A stretch of DNA of 64,000 nt from Gari tellinella (GCA_922989275.2 OV277856.1:82913038-82977037), one strand, 5' to 3'; counted from the first letter of the stretch, positions 53,418 to 63,470 are shown. Notes: generated by a model not told the origin, from the sequence alone. Program-made: numbers and translations.

Positions 53418-53468
53418 ATTGAATGGACAGTTCAAACTCAGCTCCTTCCTTCACAGAGATGATACAGA
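53418..53468 (-). CDS. Tentative exon upstream of the REJ module
   Basis: 51 nt, phase 1 to 1, strong donor AAT|GTAAGTG but a weak acceptor (GTTATAAG). Peptide CIISVKEGAEFELSIQ, a beta-strand pair of the kind found before REJ modules. It fits the phase of exon 61437-61552. It cannot join 53087-53104 or 48896-49156 directly, since T|AG and T|GA are stops; an unseen exon, an alternative site or a false call is implied. Confidence 0.45.
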
Positions 53469-53490
53469 CTTATAACTCCATATAAGTCCT

Positions 53491-53857
53491 AGAGCGTTCC
53501 CTCTCTGCAGCGACATCCAATGGGAGACACATATTGTGTGCCTTGTTTGGAGTGAGTCGTTCTAGGGAGGGAAATTGGCTTACATTTGCAAACAGCTTGA
53601 ATCCAGATCAGACGCCGCGTAACACGGGGGTCTGATCTGGATTCAAGCTGTTTGTCACTCGTCACTAAGGTTTGCATGTTATGTCAAAATGCCCAATATG
53701 TAATTTTGAGAAAAACAGCAGACGACAACTTTAAGCAGAAGATATTGCAGACGTAAAAAGGTTGGACATACTTTCTTGTTTCGGGATCAGCGGCAAGCGT
53801 CGTTGTGAGGAGGGAATCGTTGTTGGGAGGGCCGTTCTAGAGAGGGAGCGCTGTATA
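53491..53857. mobile_element. CTCCC-family MITE
   Basis: GAGCGTTCCCTCTCTGCAGCG to GTTCTAGAGAGGGAGCGCTG; palindrome 53589-53654 (CAAACAGCTTGAATCCAGATC ... GGATTCAAGCTGTTTG). It starts ~25 bases upstream of the tentative exon's acceptor. Confidence 0.82.
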
Positions 53858-53899
53858 AACAAATATTCATTGGTGGTATTGAATACAGGTGGCAGGTTA

Positions 53900-54680
53900 C
53901 GATAATATGAAAATAAAGCAGGAGTTAGGCTCTTACAGAAGAGTTCTGCTTTACTTTCAAATTACACCTGCATTAAACACATGTAGTTGGATATCATCAA
54001 TTAGATGATTTGCACATTAAATTTTGACTTCAGAAGAAAGGGCGATTTTTTTCTAAGACTTTCCTCTGCAGAGTTAATACACCCATATTTTTTCCTCCAC
54101 TGAAGAAAATGGTTCCCTTTTATACAGTTGTGAATATGTATCATTATTAAAGGAACATTTCTTTATTCTAGCAAGTGGTAGCTTATTAAAGCAAGCTGAC
54201 AGTAAAGCAGAAGGTGCATTCTGCTTTACTATAAACCTGCTTTAAGTAGTTACCAATTTTCAAAGGTAGAAACAGGCTATGGGGTAAGGCCAAGGGGTAA
54301 AATTCTTTGAAGAGAAGCCCTAATCAGGGGATTTGTACTGTCTAATACTAACTGATAATGCTTAATACACGTGACAGCTGAAAGTAGTCTGAAAAGAACC
54401 ACTTAAAACTCAAATTACTGGAGTTTACTGCTTTACTTCCATCTTGCTTAAATTGACCCATATTACATGTATACTTCCTAAATATGCATTTGTTTACCTT
54501 TAATTTATTCATTCACTGAAGAATATAATTCTATTTTATACAGTCATGTATGATGCACCATAGGAAATATTTTCTATATTCCAGCAAATACATAGCTAAT
54601 TTTACAAGACTTTCAACCTGCTTTAAGTGTGTAACCTGTCTTCAAACTAAAAACAGCCGGGCTATAGGGTTAAGGGTTAA
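53900..54680. mobile_element. Degraded Tig1- and TTAA-A-type copies
   Basis: Hairpin remnants at 53918-53980 (AAAATAAAGCAGG ... CTGCTTTACTTTC) and 54185-54245, plus an A body at 54470-54680 (TAATTTATTCATTCACTGAAG; GGGCTATAGGGTTAAGGGTTAA). Ends incomplete. Confidence 0.55.
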
Positions 54681-54785
54681 GCAGCCATCATCTACCTATA
54701 ATACAGAGGATACTTTCTTCATACACAATTGGGTGATGGGTAGATCATGTGACCAATACAACACACAACAAATATAAATGAACAA

Positions 54786-56192
54786 CAAGAGGCCCATGCG
54801 GGCCTATTAATATCGCTAACCTGGAAAAACCAACACAAGGGTCACATGACCCCTGGGGTTGGATCACTTTTCACCAAAGAGACATAATTTCAAAAATCTT
54901 GCTGATCAACTAGAAAATTAAGTGTGCTGTCAAATATTTTGTACATGGATGGTTTCAGACAGGAAGACTTTTCATTGAAAAAATCTATTTTTAGCTAATA
55001 TGACCCAGATATGCAACAGACCTGAACCATTTCAGCAATATTGGTAAAGAACATCTAAAAGTGTCACTATGCTAAATATCAAAGCTCTTGCCATAGTAGT
55101 TTCAGAGAAGAATATGTCACTACGTAACTCTTATGTAAAACTGCGAGCCCAAGGTTCTCGGCAGTTTTAACCCCAGGGGCATAATTTGAACAATCTTGAT
55201 AGAGGACCTAAAACTGATGCTTTGTGCCAAATATCTAAGCTCAGGGTACTGTGGTTTCAGACAAGAAGATTTTTTAAGATTTCATTGCAAAATTCTATTT
55301 TTAGCTCCTGTGACCTAGATATGCAACTGACCTGAAACCATATTTACAACATTGGTTAAGGGCTTCTAGAAGTGTCATCATGCCAAATAGCAAAGCTCTG
55401 ACCATATTAGTTTCAGAGATAAAGATGTTTGAAGATTTCACTACATAACTCCATGTAAAATTGCGACCCCCAGGGCGGGGTCATTTTTTACCCAAGGGAC
55501 ATAATTTGAACAATCAAGATAGAAGACCTGTAGATGATGCTTAAGTGTGCCAAATATCTAAGCTCAAGGTACTGTGGCTTCAGACAAGAAGATGTTTTAA
55601 GATTTCATTGAAAAAATCTATTTTTAGCTCCCGTGACCTAGATATTCAATGGACCTGAACTATATTTACAACATTGGTTAAGGGCTGCTAGAAGAGTCAT
55701 CATGCCAAATATCAAAGCTCTGGCCATTAGTTTTAAAGAAAAAGATGTTTGAAGATTTCACTATATAACTCTATGTAAATTTACGACCCCCGGGGCGGGG
55801 TCATTTTTGACCCCAGGGACAAACTTTGAACAATCTTGATAAAGGACCTAGAGACGATGCTTTGTGCCAAATATCTAAGCTAAGGGTACTGTGGTTTCAG
55901 CCAAGAAGATTTTTTAAATTTTCATTGAAAAAATCTATTTTTAGCTCCTGTGACCTAGATATGCAACGGACCGGAAATGTTTGTACAACTTTGAAAGAGG
56001 ACCATATAAGGATCATTCAGGCCAAGTTTGGTAAAAAACTATCCAGTAGTTTAGGAGGAGATGTCGTTTAAAGAAATTGTTGACGACGAACGAACGAACG
56101 GACGGACGGGCGAACGACAGACGGACAAACGACGACGGACAGAGGACGATCAAAATAGCTCACCTTGGCACTACGTGCCAGGTGAGCTAAAA
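54786..56192 (+). mobile_element. Pearl/Helentron-like element, ~270-350 bp core
   Basis: Starts ACAAGAGGCCCATGCGGGCC (a short stem). Core units contain CATAATTTGAACAATCTTGA, TGTGCCAAATATCTAAGCTC, TTTTTAGCTCCTGTGACCTA, about four times. Ends with ACGAACGGACGGACGGGCG and the hairpin AGCTCACCTTGGCACTACG / TGCCAGGTGAGCTAAAA. Confidence 0.82.
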
Positions 56193-56401
56193 AACGCTCA
56201 TGCTCTCTAGCTTGTGACCTATTAGTATCAGAAACATTGCACCAAACAGTGCCAACCGTGTAAACCCAGATAAAACAAGCCACCATTGAAACATATAGCA
56301 CATGATCTGGGTCCGCTTATTATGTGGTTCTGTTTTGTTTGCATTGTCTCAATGCTTTTTTTCTCGGCCTATTAGTCTAATAGATTTCCACTCTAACCTG
56401 T

Positions 56402-56692
56402 TAACCCATTACCCCATATAAAAGTCCTTATTTATTCCTCCACTGAAGATAACTGTTCCATTTTATAGTCATAAGAAGTAGTTTCTATATCTCTATATCA
56501 TAGCAGATGGTAGCTTAAAGCAGGCTTAAAGAAAAGCAGAATGTGCCTTAAGCCACCATTTACGTAGAAAATTGAAAATATTCCTAACCTTTTATATTCA
56601 TGACAGTAAAAAATGGAACTATTTTTGTCCATGAAGGAATAAAGTGAAGGCGTAAAAAGACGTATTTATGGATTAATGGGTTAACATAACTT
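56402..56692. mobile_element. TTAA-A MITE with one-arm hairpin
   Basis: TTAACCCATTACCCCATATAA to GTATTTATGGATTAATGGGTTAA. Only the left hairpin arm (TTAAAGCAGGCTTAAAG ... TGCCTTAAG) is present. Confidence 0.78.
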
Positions 56693-56752
56693 ACTGTTCA
56701 ACTTTAACAACCGTCATACATCCAGATTTGTCTACCTACTTGCTTATAATTT

Positions 56753-56991
56753 ATTTAACCAATTACCCCATAAATACACCTTTTTACGTCTTTAATTTAT
56801 TCATCCTCTGAGGAAAATAGATCCACTTCATACAGTCATGCATATGTTTCATATAAGAAATACTTTCTGTATTCTAGTAGATGTTAATTTAAAGCAGGTT
56901 GAAAGTAAAGCATTCTGCTTTACTTTCCACCAGGTTTAAGTAGCAACTTGTTTTCAAAGCTAGAAACAGGCTATAAGGTAATGGGTTAAAG
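56753..56991. mobile_element. TTAA-A MITE, shortened hairpin
   Basis: TTAACCAATTACCCCATAAAT to GCTATAAGGTAATGGGTTAA. The palindrome is reduced to AAAGTAAAGCATTCTGCTTTACTTT, without the inner GC part. Confidence 0.8.
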
Positions 56992-57160
56992 CTATAATAT
57001 ATTCATTCAGGTTTTCTCAGTCAAAGTCATAACTTTGGCTACTCTTTTATTTACTGAACTGGAGCAAGGAGTCTTTTGCCTGCTAACAAATACGGGAATA
57101 AAAGGTAAAAACTGCATGTTAGTAAAAAACGCCAGACTTGTGTCCAGGAACCATTCATTG

Positions 57161-57365
57161 AAGAGCCAGGGTTCCAGATTAGAGGGAGTATTCTGAACAA
57201 ATCCCAACATTTTCTCACTCATTCTGAACCAAATCCCATGGTGTTACTACTCATTAGAATCGTCTCTTCGAGACAATTCTAATGAGTAATGACACCATAG
57301 GGTTTAATGCAGAAATAAAGATTTTAATTTTTGAAATACCCCCCTTATCTGGATCCCTGAAGAGC
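57161..57365. mobile_element. CAGGG-family MITE with 6 bp target duplication
   Basis: Element 57167-57359 (CAGGGTTCCAGATTAGAGGG ... CCTTATCTGGATCCCTG) flanked by AAGAGC on both sides; palindrome ATTAGAATCGTCTCTTCGAG at centre. Confidence 0.87.
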
Positions 57366-57409
57366 CAATGAGATCTCTAAGCATCTTCTTATAGACTTAT
57401 ACCCATTCG

Positions 57410-57630
57410 CTCCCTTAAACTTTTCCTCCCTGAAACTTGAAATGGACAATTCCATTTTCCATTTTAGTCTAGTCCATTTCTGACTTTTAAGGGTTGTTTA
57501 TGTAAATGTTTGGCATTAAGGAGCCCTCTGATCTGGGTATTCACTGTTTGCATAGGACAAGTGCACTTTTCATATGTATACTGTTTGAAAAGGACGCCCA
57601 TATGCGGGACTAGGATTTAAAGGGTTAAAC
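57410..57630. mobile_element. Inverted TTAA-B lacking one palindrome arm
   Basis: Body GGACAATTCCATTTTCC, TAGTCTAGTCCATTTCTG to GGACTAGGATTTAAAGGGTTAA. Only GGAGCCCTCTGATC ... TTCACTGTTTGC of the hairpin remains. Confidence 0.76.
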
Positions 57631-57689
57631 CTTTAATGGACAATTCCAATTTTCAATTAAGTCCAGTACATTTTTGACTTTAGCAATAC

Positions 57690-57894
57690 AGTAAAACCTC
57701 GCTAATACGACCACTAAAACGAAGGCTAATTGATTGTATAATAGAGAGGTGGCAGCTTAAAACAAGGTGACAGTGAAACAGAAAGCTCCTAAAGGAGCTT
57801 TCTGTTTCACTGTCACATTGCTTTAAGCGGTCATCTATCTTAAACACCCTAATAATTAACAAGTTTTAGTGGTCGTAATAGAGAGGTTTTACTG
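57690..57894. mobile_element. Tig1 MITE, near consensus
   Basis: CAGTAAAACCTCGCTAATACG to CGTAATAGAGAGGTTTTACTG, TA flanks. The palindrome GTGACAGTGAAACAGAAAGC ... TCTGTTTCACTGTCAC has a CCTAAAGG loop. It is inserted in a further TTAA-B-like remnant (57630-58017). Confidence 0.86.
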
Positions 57895-58017
57895 TACATT
57901 GCAAAATAACAGACAGTGCACTGGAGCCCTCTGATCACTGTTTGTATTGAACAAAATTGAATGTTCTCTTTACAGGTAATGACAAGTATACTCGTTGTAG
58001 CTAGGGTTGAATGTGTT

Positions 58018-59977
58018 AACCCTTTGAACCCTAGTCCCGCATATAGGCATCCTTTTCAAACAATGTACATGTGAATAGTACACTTGTCCTATGCAAACAG
58101 TGAAGACCCAGATCAGAGGGCTCCGAAAGGAGCCCTCTGGTCAGGGTCTTCACTGTTTGTCATGATGCCAAACATTGACAACAAGAGTTGTCAGAGAGAC
58201 AACAAAGCTCGCCACCGGCACCTTTAGAAACTTAAAAGCACACTCAAGGTCACAGAGGTCAACCTTTTTGCCTGCATGGAAAGGTCTTGTCCATATACAC
58301 TGGCAAATCAAATATGAAAATAACACCTCAAGGGACATAGGAATTATAAGCATTTTTGAAACCTAAACGCAGATTTCGAAACCTAAAACCTTTCGCGACC
58401 TTAGTTCAAGGTCAAGGACACTGGGCTAATTTTTTTGCATGCATGGAAAGATCGTGTCCATATACACATGCATGCCAAATATGAAAGAAATATCTCAATG
58501 GATATATGAGTTAAAGAAATTTTGAGAAACCTAAACGCAGACTTTGAAACCTAAACGCGGGTCCTTAGTTCAAGGTCAAGGTCAGAGGGCTCAAACATTT
58601 GGCATGCAAGGAAAGATGTTGTCCATATACACATACAAACTGAATATGAAAGGAATATTTCAATGGACATAGGAGAAATAAAAATTTTGAAAAACCAAAA
58701 CGCAGATTTCGAAAACTAAACATTGGCCCTAAGTTCAAAGTCAAGGTCACAGGGGTCTGAATTTTGCAGTGCCTGGAAAGGTCTTGTCCATATACACACA
58801 TAAACCAACTATGAAAGCAATACCTCAAGGGACATAGAAGTAAAAGGCATTTTTCCAAACCTAAACACAGGCCCTAAGTTCAAGGTCACAAGGGTCCAAA
58901 TTTATCTGTGCATGGAAAGGTCTTGTCCATATACACACACATACCAACTATGAAAGCAATACCTCAAAGGATATAGAAGTTAAATGGATTTTCGAAACTT
59001 AAACGCAGATTTCGAAACCTAAACACAGGCTCTTAGTTCAAGGTCAAGGTCACAGGGGTCTAAATGTTTCTGTGCATCGAAAGGTCATGTCCATATACAC
59101 ATACATACCAACTATGAAAGCAATACCTCAAAGGACATAGAAGTTAAAGGCATTTTTCTAAACACAGGCCCTAAGTTCAAGGTCAAGGTGACAGGGGTCT
59201 AAATTTTTCTGAGCATGTAATGGTCTTGTCTTCATACAAACACATACAGACTATGGAAGCAATACCTTAAGGGATATAGAAGTTAAAGGCATTTTTCAAA
59301 ACCTAAACACAGATTTAGAAACCTAAACGCAGGCCCTAAGTTCAAGGTCAAGGTCACAGGGGTCAAACATTTTCTGTGCATGGAAAGGTCTTGTCCATAT
59401 ACACACACATACCAACTATTGAAGCAATACCTCAAGGGACATAGAAGTTAAAAGGCATTTTTCGAAACCTAAACGCAGATTTCGAAACCTAAACGCAGGC
59501 CCTAAGTTCAAGGTCAAGGTCACAGGGGTCTAAATTTTTCTGTGCATGGAAAGGTCATGTCTATATACACACACATACCAACTATGGAAGCAAAACCTTA
59601 ATGGATATAGGAGTTAAAGGCATTTTTCAAAACCTAAACGCAGATTTCGAAACCTAAACGCAGGCCCTAAGTTCAAGGTCAAGGTCACAGGGGTCTAAAT
59701 TTTTCTGTGCATGGAAAGGTCTTGTCCATATACACACACATACCAACTATGAAAGCAATACCTCAAGGGACATAGAAGTTATAGACATTTTCTTAAAATT
59801 GTTTACGCCGTTCACGACGATGCGAAGACAACGACGACGACTACACCGGGGGTATTGCAATAGCTCGTCATGTACTACGTACAGGCGAGCTAAAAACAAC
59901 CCTTCAAAGTCAGAAATGGACTAGACTAAAATGGAAACTGGAATTGTCCATTTAAAGTTTCAGGCAGGAAAGAGTTA
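58018..59977. mobile_element. TTAA-B MITE split by the pearl-like element
   Basis: B begins TTAACCCTTTGAACCCTAG, contains a complete palindrome and reaches AAACATTGACAA at 58180. It resumes AACAACCCTTCAAAGTC at 59896 and ends GGCAGGAAAGAGTTAA. Comparison with intact B copies gives the exact empty site. Confidence 0.88.
58181..59893 (+). mobile_element. Pearl/Helentron-like element inserted in TTAA-B
   Basis: Same family as 11982-14075: start CAAGAGTTGTCAGAGAGAC, ~165-180 bp units (CTAAGTTCAAGGTCAAGGTC, GGAAAGGTCTTGTCCATATA), a (GAC)n tract and an end hairpin TAGCTCGTCATGTACTACG / TACAGGCGAGCTAAAAA. No clear target duplication; flanks are only A-rich. Confidence 0.86.
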
Positions 59978-60060
59978 ATGCAGGACAAACTTAATGACGA
60001 GAGCTTCACTGCCAGCTTTATATGCATTAACTCCTGTCTGCATCAAGCTGAACACTGTCT

Positions 60061-60288
60061 TAACCCATTTATGCCTTGCAGTGTCCCATAAAAGGGACAT
60101 AGGCAAACAGTGTAGACTCTGATCAGACACTGCATTATGCGGCGTCTGGTCAGAGGTCTGCAATGTTTGCTGATAGGAATTTCAATATAAAACAAAACAA
60201 TTTTTTTTTAGACCAGGCACCCCTTACATCAAAAATAGACTAATCTGATATATAAGCATGGAAGAATACACTTGGCATGAATGGGTAA
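60061..60288. mobile_element. TTAA-J MITE
   Basis: TTAACCCATTTATGCCTTGC to CTTGGCATGAATGGGTAA; palindrome GCAAACAGTGTAGACTCTG / GTCAGAGGTCTGCAATGTTTGC. Confidence 0.78.
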
Positions 60289-60414
60289 AAGACAGTCCTT
60301 TATTGTTCTTCTGAATAGTTGCTAAACACAAGATAAGCTCAGTACTTCAGGGAACACATTATGGCTAAAAAAAGCAAAAAATGTAAATCTTCCAAATACA
60401 TCAATATAATAAAA

Positions 60415-60669
60415 CAGGGTTGCCATTTCTCCGGATTTTTCCTAAATCTCCGGATTTTTTCCCAGTACATGGTAGCTTAAAGCAGGCTGAAAGTAAAGCA
60501 GAATGCACCCTAAGGTGCATTCTGCTTTACTTACAGTCTGCTTTAAGTAGTCGCATGTCAACAAAACAAGAAAAAGGCTATGGGGTAAAGGTACAATTCG
60601 TCAAATCGCACTTGAAAAATGCAAATTTGGAAATCTTAGGATTTTTTATGTCAACTTATGGCAGCCCTG
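60415..60669. mobile_element. GCCAT-family MITE with A-type hairpin
   Basis: CAGGGTTGCCATTTCTCCGG to CAACTTATGGCAGCCCTG; palindrome 60477-60547. Confidence 0.82.
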
Positions 60670-60734
60670 ATAAAACATGTGATAAGCAGCCACTCCCATG
60701 AAGTTGGAGCAAAACATTTTAAATCAGTTCGTAG

Positions 60735-60985
60735 CTGAACCCTTTACTCCATAGATACACATTTTAGCGCCTTTTATTTAATCCTCCACTGAAGAAAATA
60801 GTTTCAGTTTATAGTCATGAATATGTATTAATTTACAGAATATTTTCTATATTCTAGCAGATTGAAGCTTAAAGCAGGCTGAAAATAAAGAAAGGACCTT
60901 AAGGTGCATTCTGCTTTACTTTCAACCTGTTTTTTTTAAGTGTTCATCTGTTAAGGTACCGTATGCATTTATGCATGATTAGGGT
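60735..60985. mobile_element. TTAA-A MITE, diverged
   Basis: AACCCTTTACTCCATAGATAC start; palindrome decayed on the left arm (AATAAAGAAAGGACCTTAAGG). The right end merges with a B-like ATTAGGGTTCAAAGGG. Confidence 0.68.
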
Positions 60986-61050
60986 TCAAAGGGTAAAGCT
61001 TGAAAATGTAGAGGTCAGTGGTTCCTCAAAGAGTGGCGACTAAACACCCA

Positions 61051-61290
61051 GGGGCCCGTTTTACTAAACTATTTACGCAAAATTTTTGCGTAAGTCAAAA
61101 TCGTTTTACTCTTATTTCTCGATCATAAACGTTTGCAAACAGCAAATAGCAAGATCAGAGGACGCGCTAAGCTAAAAGCGCGTCCTCTGATCTGGCTATT
61201 TGCTGTTTGTAGCAAGTGATAAGAAAAAATATAATTTAAATTTTGACTTACGCAAATAATTTGCGTAAGTTGTTTAGTAAAACAGGCCCC
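61051..61290. mobile_element. GGGCCC-family palindromic MITE
   Basis: GGGGCCCGTTTTACTAAACTA to TTTAGTAAAACAGGCCCCC. The long palindrome 61135-61211 (AAACAGCAAATAGCAAGATC, GAGGACGCGC arms) sits within outer ATTTTTGCGTAAGTCAAAAT repeats that also pair. Confidence 0.84.
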
Positions 61291-61436
61291 CAGTCTGGTT
61301 TTAATATCAATAAAAGCTAGGAATATATATATGAAAAGGTTGAAAGGTTGTTAACGGCAATCTAGAATAAAAATTGGAATAAATTCTACTGGGCAGTGAA
61401 CAATTAAACTAGGATCCCAGCTTAATGAAGTCTTAC

Positions 61437-61552
61437 CCGTTATTCCTGAAACACGCATATTTATGGTGGTGTTTGAGGCACAAGCGCGTAGATGTAAATA
61501 CAAAGACAGAGTATAGTATACAATGAATGGTATGTTTGGTGCAGAACACTGA
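61437..61552 (-). CDS. Tentative upstream exon
   Basis: One base, 38 codons and one base (phase 2 in, 1 out); acceptor TTTTATTCTAG, donor ACGG|GTAAGA. Peptide QCSAPNIPFIVYYTLSLYLH, then RACASNTTINMRVSGIT. It is the only frame with an extracellular-looking beta pattern, an N-T-T sequon and two cysteines. SLYLHLRAC resembles the R-L-x-L-x-A-x-C stretch of REJ modules. Good splice signals and outgoing phase match the downstream pieces, but the upstream partner is not found, so the call is moderate. Confidence 0.55.
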
Positions 61553-61637
61553 CTAGAATAAAACATTTAAATCTGACTTTACATCAAACAATGAAAGATG
61601 ATGAAGTCCAACGAGAACGACGTTATTCTTGCCAATT

Positions 61638-61886
61638 AACCCATTACCCCTTAAAAACGCCTTTTTACCCCTCTATTTATTCCTCCACTGAAGAAAATAG
61701 TTCCAATTTGTACAGCCAAGAATATGTATCAGAAGAAATATTTTCTATATCCTTGCAGATGGTAGCTTAAAGCAGGCTGAAAGTAAAGCAGAATGTGCCT
61801 TAAGGCACATTCTGCTTTACTTTCAACCTGCTTTAAGTGGTCACCTGTTTTCAAAGCTAGAAATAGGCTAAGAGGTAATGGGTTAA
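61638..61886. mobile_element. TTAA-A MITE, near consensus
   Basis: TTAACCCATTACCCCTTAAAA to GCTAAGAGGTAATGGGTTAA. The perfect palindrome 61769-61838 with GAATGTGCCTTAAGGCACAT centre. Confidence 0.9.
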
Positions 61887-61909
61887 ATGTGTTTGTGTTA
61901 AAAAAGTTC

Positions 61910-62275
61910 TGTCCATTGCAAACAGTTTGGAGCTCCTAGATCAGATGCCGGGTAACCTGACGTCTGATCACACTCCAAACTGATTGGCACTCAGATAGAA
62001 ATAAATTGTCAGGTTGTCAAATATTGTCATTCTCTACAGTTAATTGCAGTGCATATTTAAACAGGAAAGCATAACGTCTTCTCCACTGTACATGAACACT
62101 AAACAAATTTCTAGAAGGCCATCTAGGTTTTTGGTAAATTGCAGGACATGATCTAAATTAAACACAATTTTATGGCAAAGTTTTCCTTGAATTTCATTGA
62201 AAGTAAATGAGTAATGAGGCTGTAACAGTTGATTAATTTTTTTTAACTGTCACCCTAAAAACAAAAGGTTCAAAT
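61910..62275. repeat. H-type hairpin and unassigned intron
   Basis: Palindrome 61917-61985 (GCAAACAGTTTGGAGCTCC ... ACTCCAAACTGATTGGC) without clear ends. 61990-62275 shows nothing. Confidence 0.5.
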
Positions 62276-62277
62276 AC

Positions 62278-62468
62278 AGTAAAACCTCTGTATTACAACC
62301 ACTAAAACGAAGGCTAATTGATTGTATAAAATACAGGTGACAGCTTAAAGCAAGGTTGCAGTGAAACAGAAAGCTCCTTACTGTAACCTTGCTTTAAGCA
62401 GTCACCTGTTTTAAATTCCTAATAATTAACAAATTATAGTGATCGTAAAAGTGGGGTTTTACTGTTTA
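62278..62468. mobile_element. Tig1 MITE, hairpin arm shortened
   Basis: CAGTAAAACCTCTGTATTACA to CGTAAAAGTGGGGTTTTACTG; arms TTAAAGCAAGGTTGCAGTG and CTGTAACCTTGCTTTAAGC, with the inner right arm missing. Confidence 0.8.
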
Positions 62469-62623
62469 TGTTGAGTTATATTTTTAAATCAAATGGCCAT
62501 TTAGAAATTTTGTAGAGTGTATATAAATAATCTGAAATAGAATTAATGTAATACTGAATTATACATTAATTGTAACGAGAAAAACTGCACACAAATGCGA
62601 ACCTGTTTTAAATGACCATTTAA

Positions 62624-63021
62624 ACCTTTTACCGCCATAGGTGACCAAAGTTGATTTTGCAAACAGTTTTGATCCAGATCTGACACCGTATCTGATCAGG
62701 ATCCAAAATGTTCTGCTCTCATATCAACATTTCCACAGTCAAAATTAAAAAAAGTTAATTTGGCATGAAATTGCAGACATAAATTTTTTTCAAAAAATGG
62801 CAGACAATTAACCCTTAGCCTGCCACTCACGACTATAGCTCCATATGCAAACAGCTTGGATCCGGATGAGACGCCGAGTAACTCGGCGTCTCATCCGGAT
62901 CCAAGCTGTTTGACACTCGGACAACATTTTCAGCAATTTTGAGCAACTTTGAAGCACTTTGAAACTTGAAGCAGAAGAGAAATATAGCAGACGACAAATT
63001 ATTTGGCGGGCTAAGGGTTAA
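62624..63021. mobile_element. H-type MITE interrupted by TTAA-C
   Basis: An H-like body (AAACCTTTTACCGCCATAGG, palindrome 62659-62711 with a shortened centre) is cut by a complete TTAA-C at 62808-63021 (TTAACCCTTAGCCTGCCACT ... GGCGGGCTAAGGGTTAA). Confidence 0.78.
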
Positions 63022-63047
63022 TATATTGACTGATAAGAATAGACCCT

Positions 63048-63242
63048 TAACTCTTTCAACACCATGGACCTGTTTAAAATATAGGAGCCCTCTGATCTGG
63101 GTCTACACTGTTTGCTAATTAAAACCAGTATTTTTTAAATAAACCAGAATTCCAAGTGGACTGGTTTATGTTTTGGTAACTTAAATGATCCACAAATGAA
63201 CCTAATAACCCACAAGAGTTATTTAGTGTTGAAAGAGTTAAA
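63048..63242. mobile_element. TTAA-B-like MITE, one arm
   Basis: TTAACTCTTTCAACACCATGG to TAGTGTTGAAAGAGTTAA. Only the GGAGCCCTCTGATC...CTACACTGTTTGC arm remains; the interior is diverged from B. Confidence 0.65.
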
Positions 63243-63265
63243 TTTGGCGGTGGTAGTATAAACCT

Positions 63266-63470
63266 GGGGCCCGTTTTACAAAACGTCGTACGACAACAAT
63301 GGTCGTAAGTCAGATCCTAAAATCATCAGTAAACATTTATTTCTCCATCTAATCCTGTCTTGTGACATCTCTATTGAATCGTCAGGATTAGATGGAGAAA
63401 TCAGAAAGTAGTTATTTGAAAGTTTTGACTTACGGAGGTTTTTGTCGTATGATGTTTCATAAAACCCCTA
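63266..63470. mobile_element. GGGCCC-family MITE
   Basis: GGGGCCCGTTTTACAAAACGT to GATGTTTCATAAAACCCC; internal inverted pair TTTCTCCATCTAATCCTG / AGGATTAGATGGAGAAA. Confidence 0.8.

Larger units (their letters stand above)
1..61552 (-). other. Polycystin-1-like (PKD1/PKDREJ family) gene, partial, minus strand
   Basis: Seventeen exons from 49156 down to 1 join without frame conflict into one open reading frame of 992 complete codons: REJ-type region (residues ~1-225), GAIN-like region (~226-700), GPS with HLT (720-722), transmembrane helix (~751-769), PLAT domain (~795-905) and the first residues of the multi-pass part (second helix ~961-978). This order is diagnostic of polycystin-1-like and egg-jelly-receptor proteins, large receptors of cilia or sperm membrane that often pair with a TRPP channel. 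Every junction keeps phase and every intron is GT...AG. The 5' exons and most of the 3' membrane exons lie outside the window. PKD1, PKD1L and PKDREJ types cannot be separated because the N-terminal domains and the C-terminal channel region are not seen. Exon-like pieces above 49156 are tentative. Confidence 0.93.
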
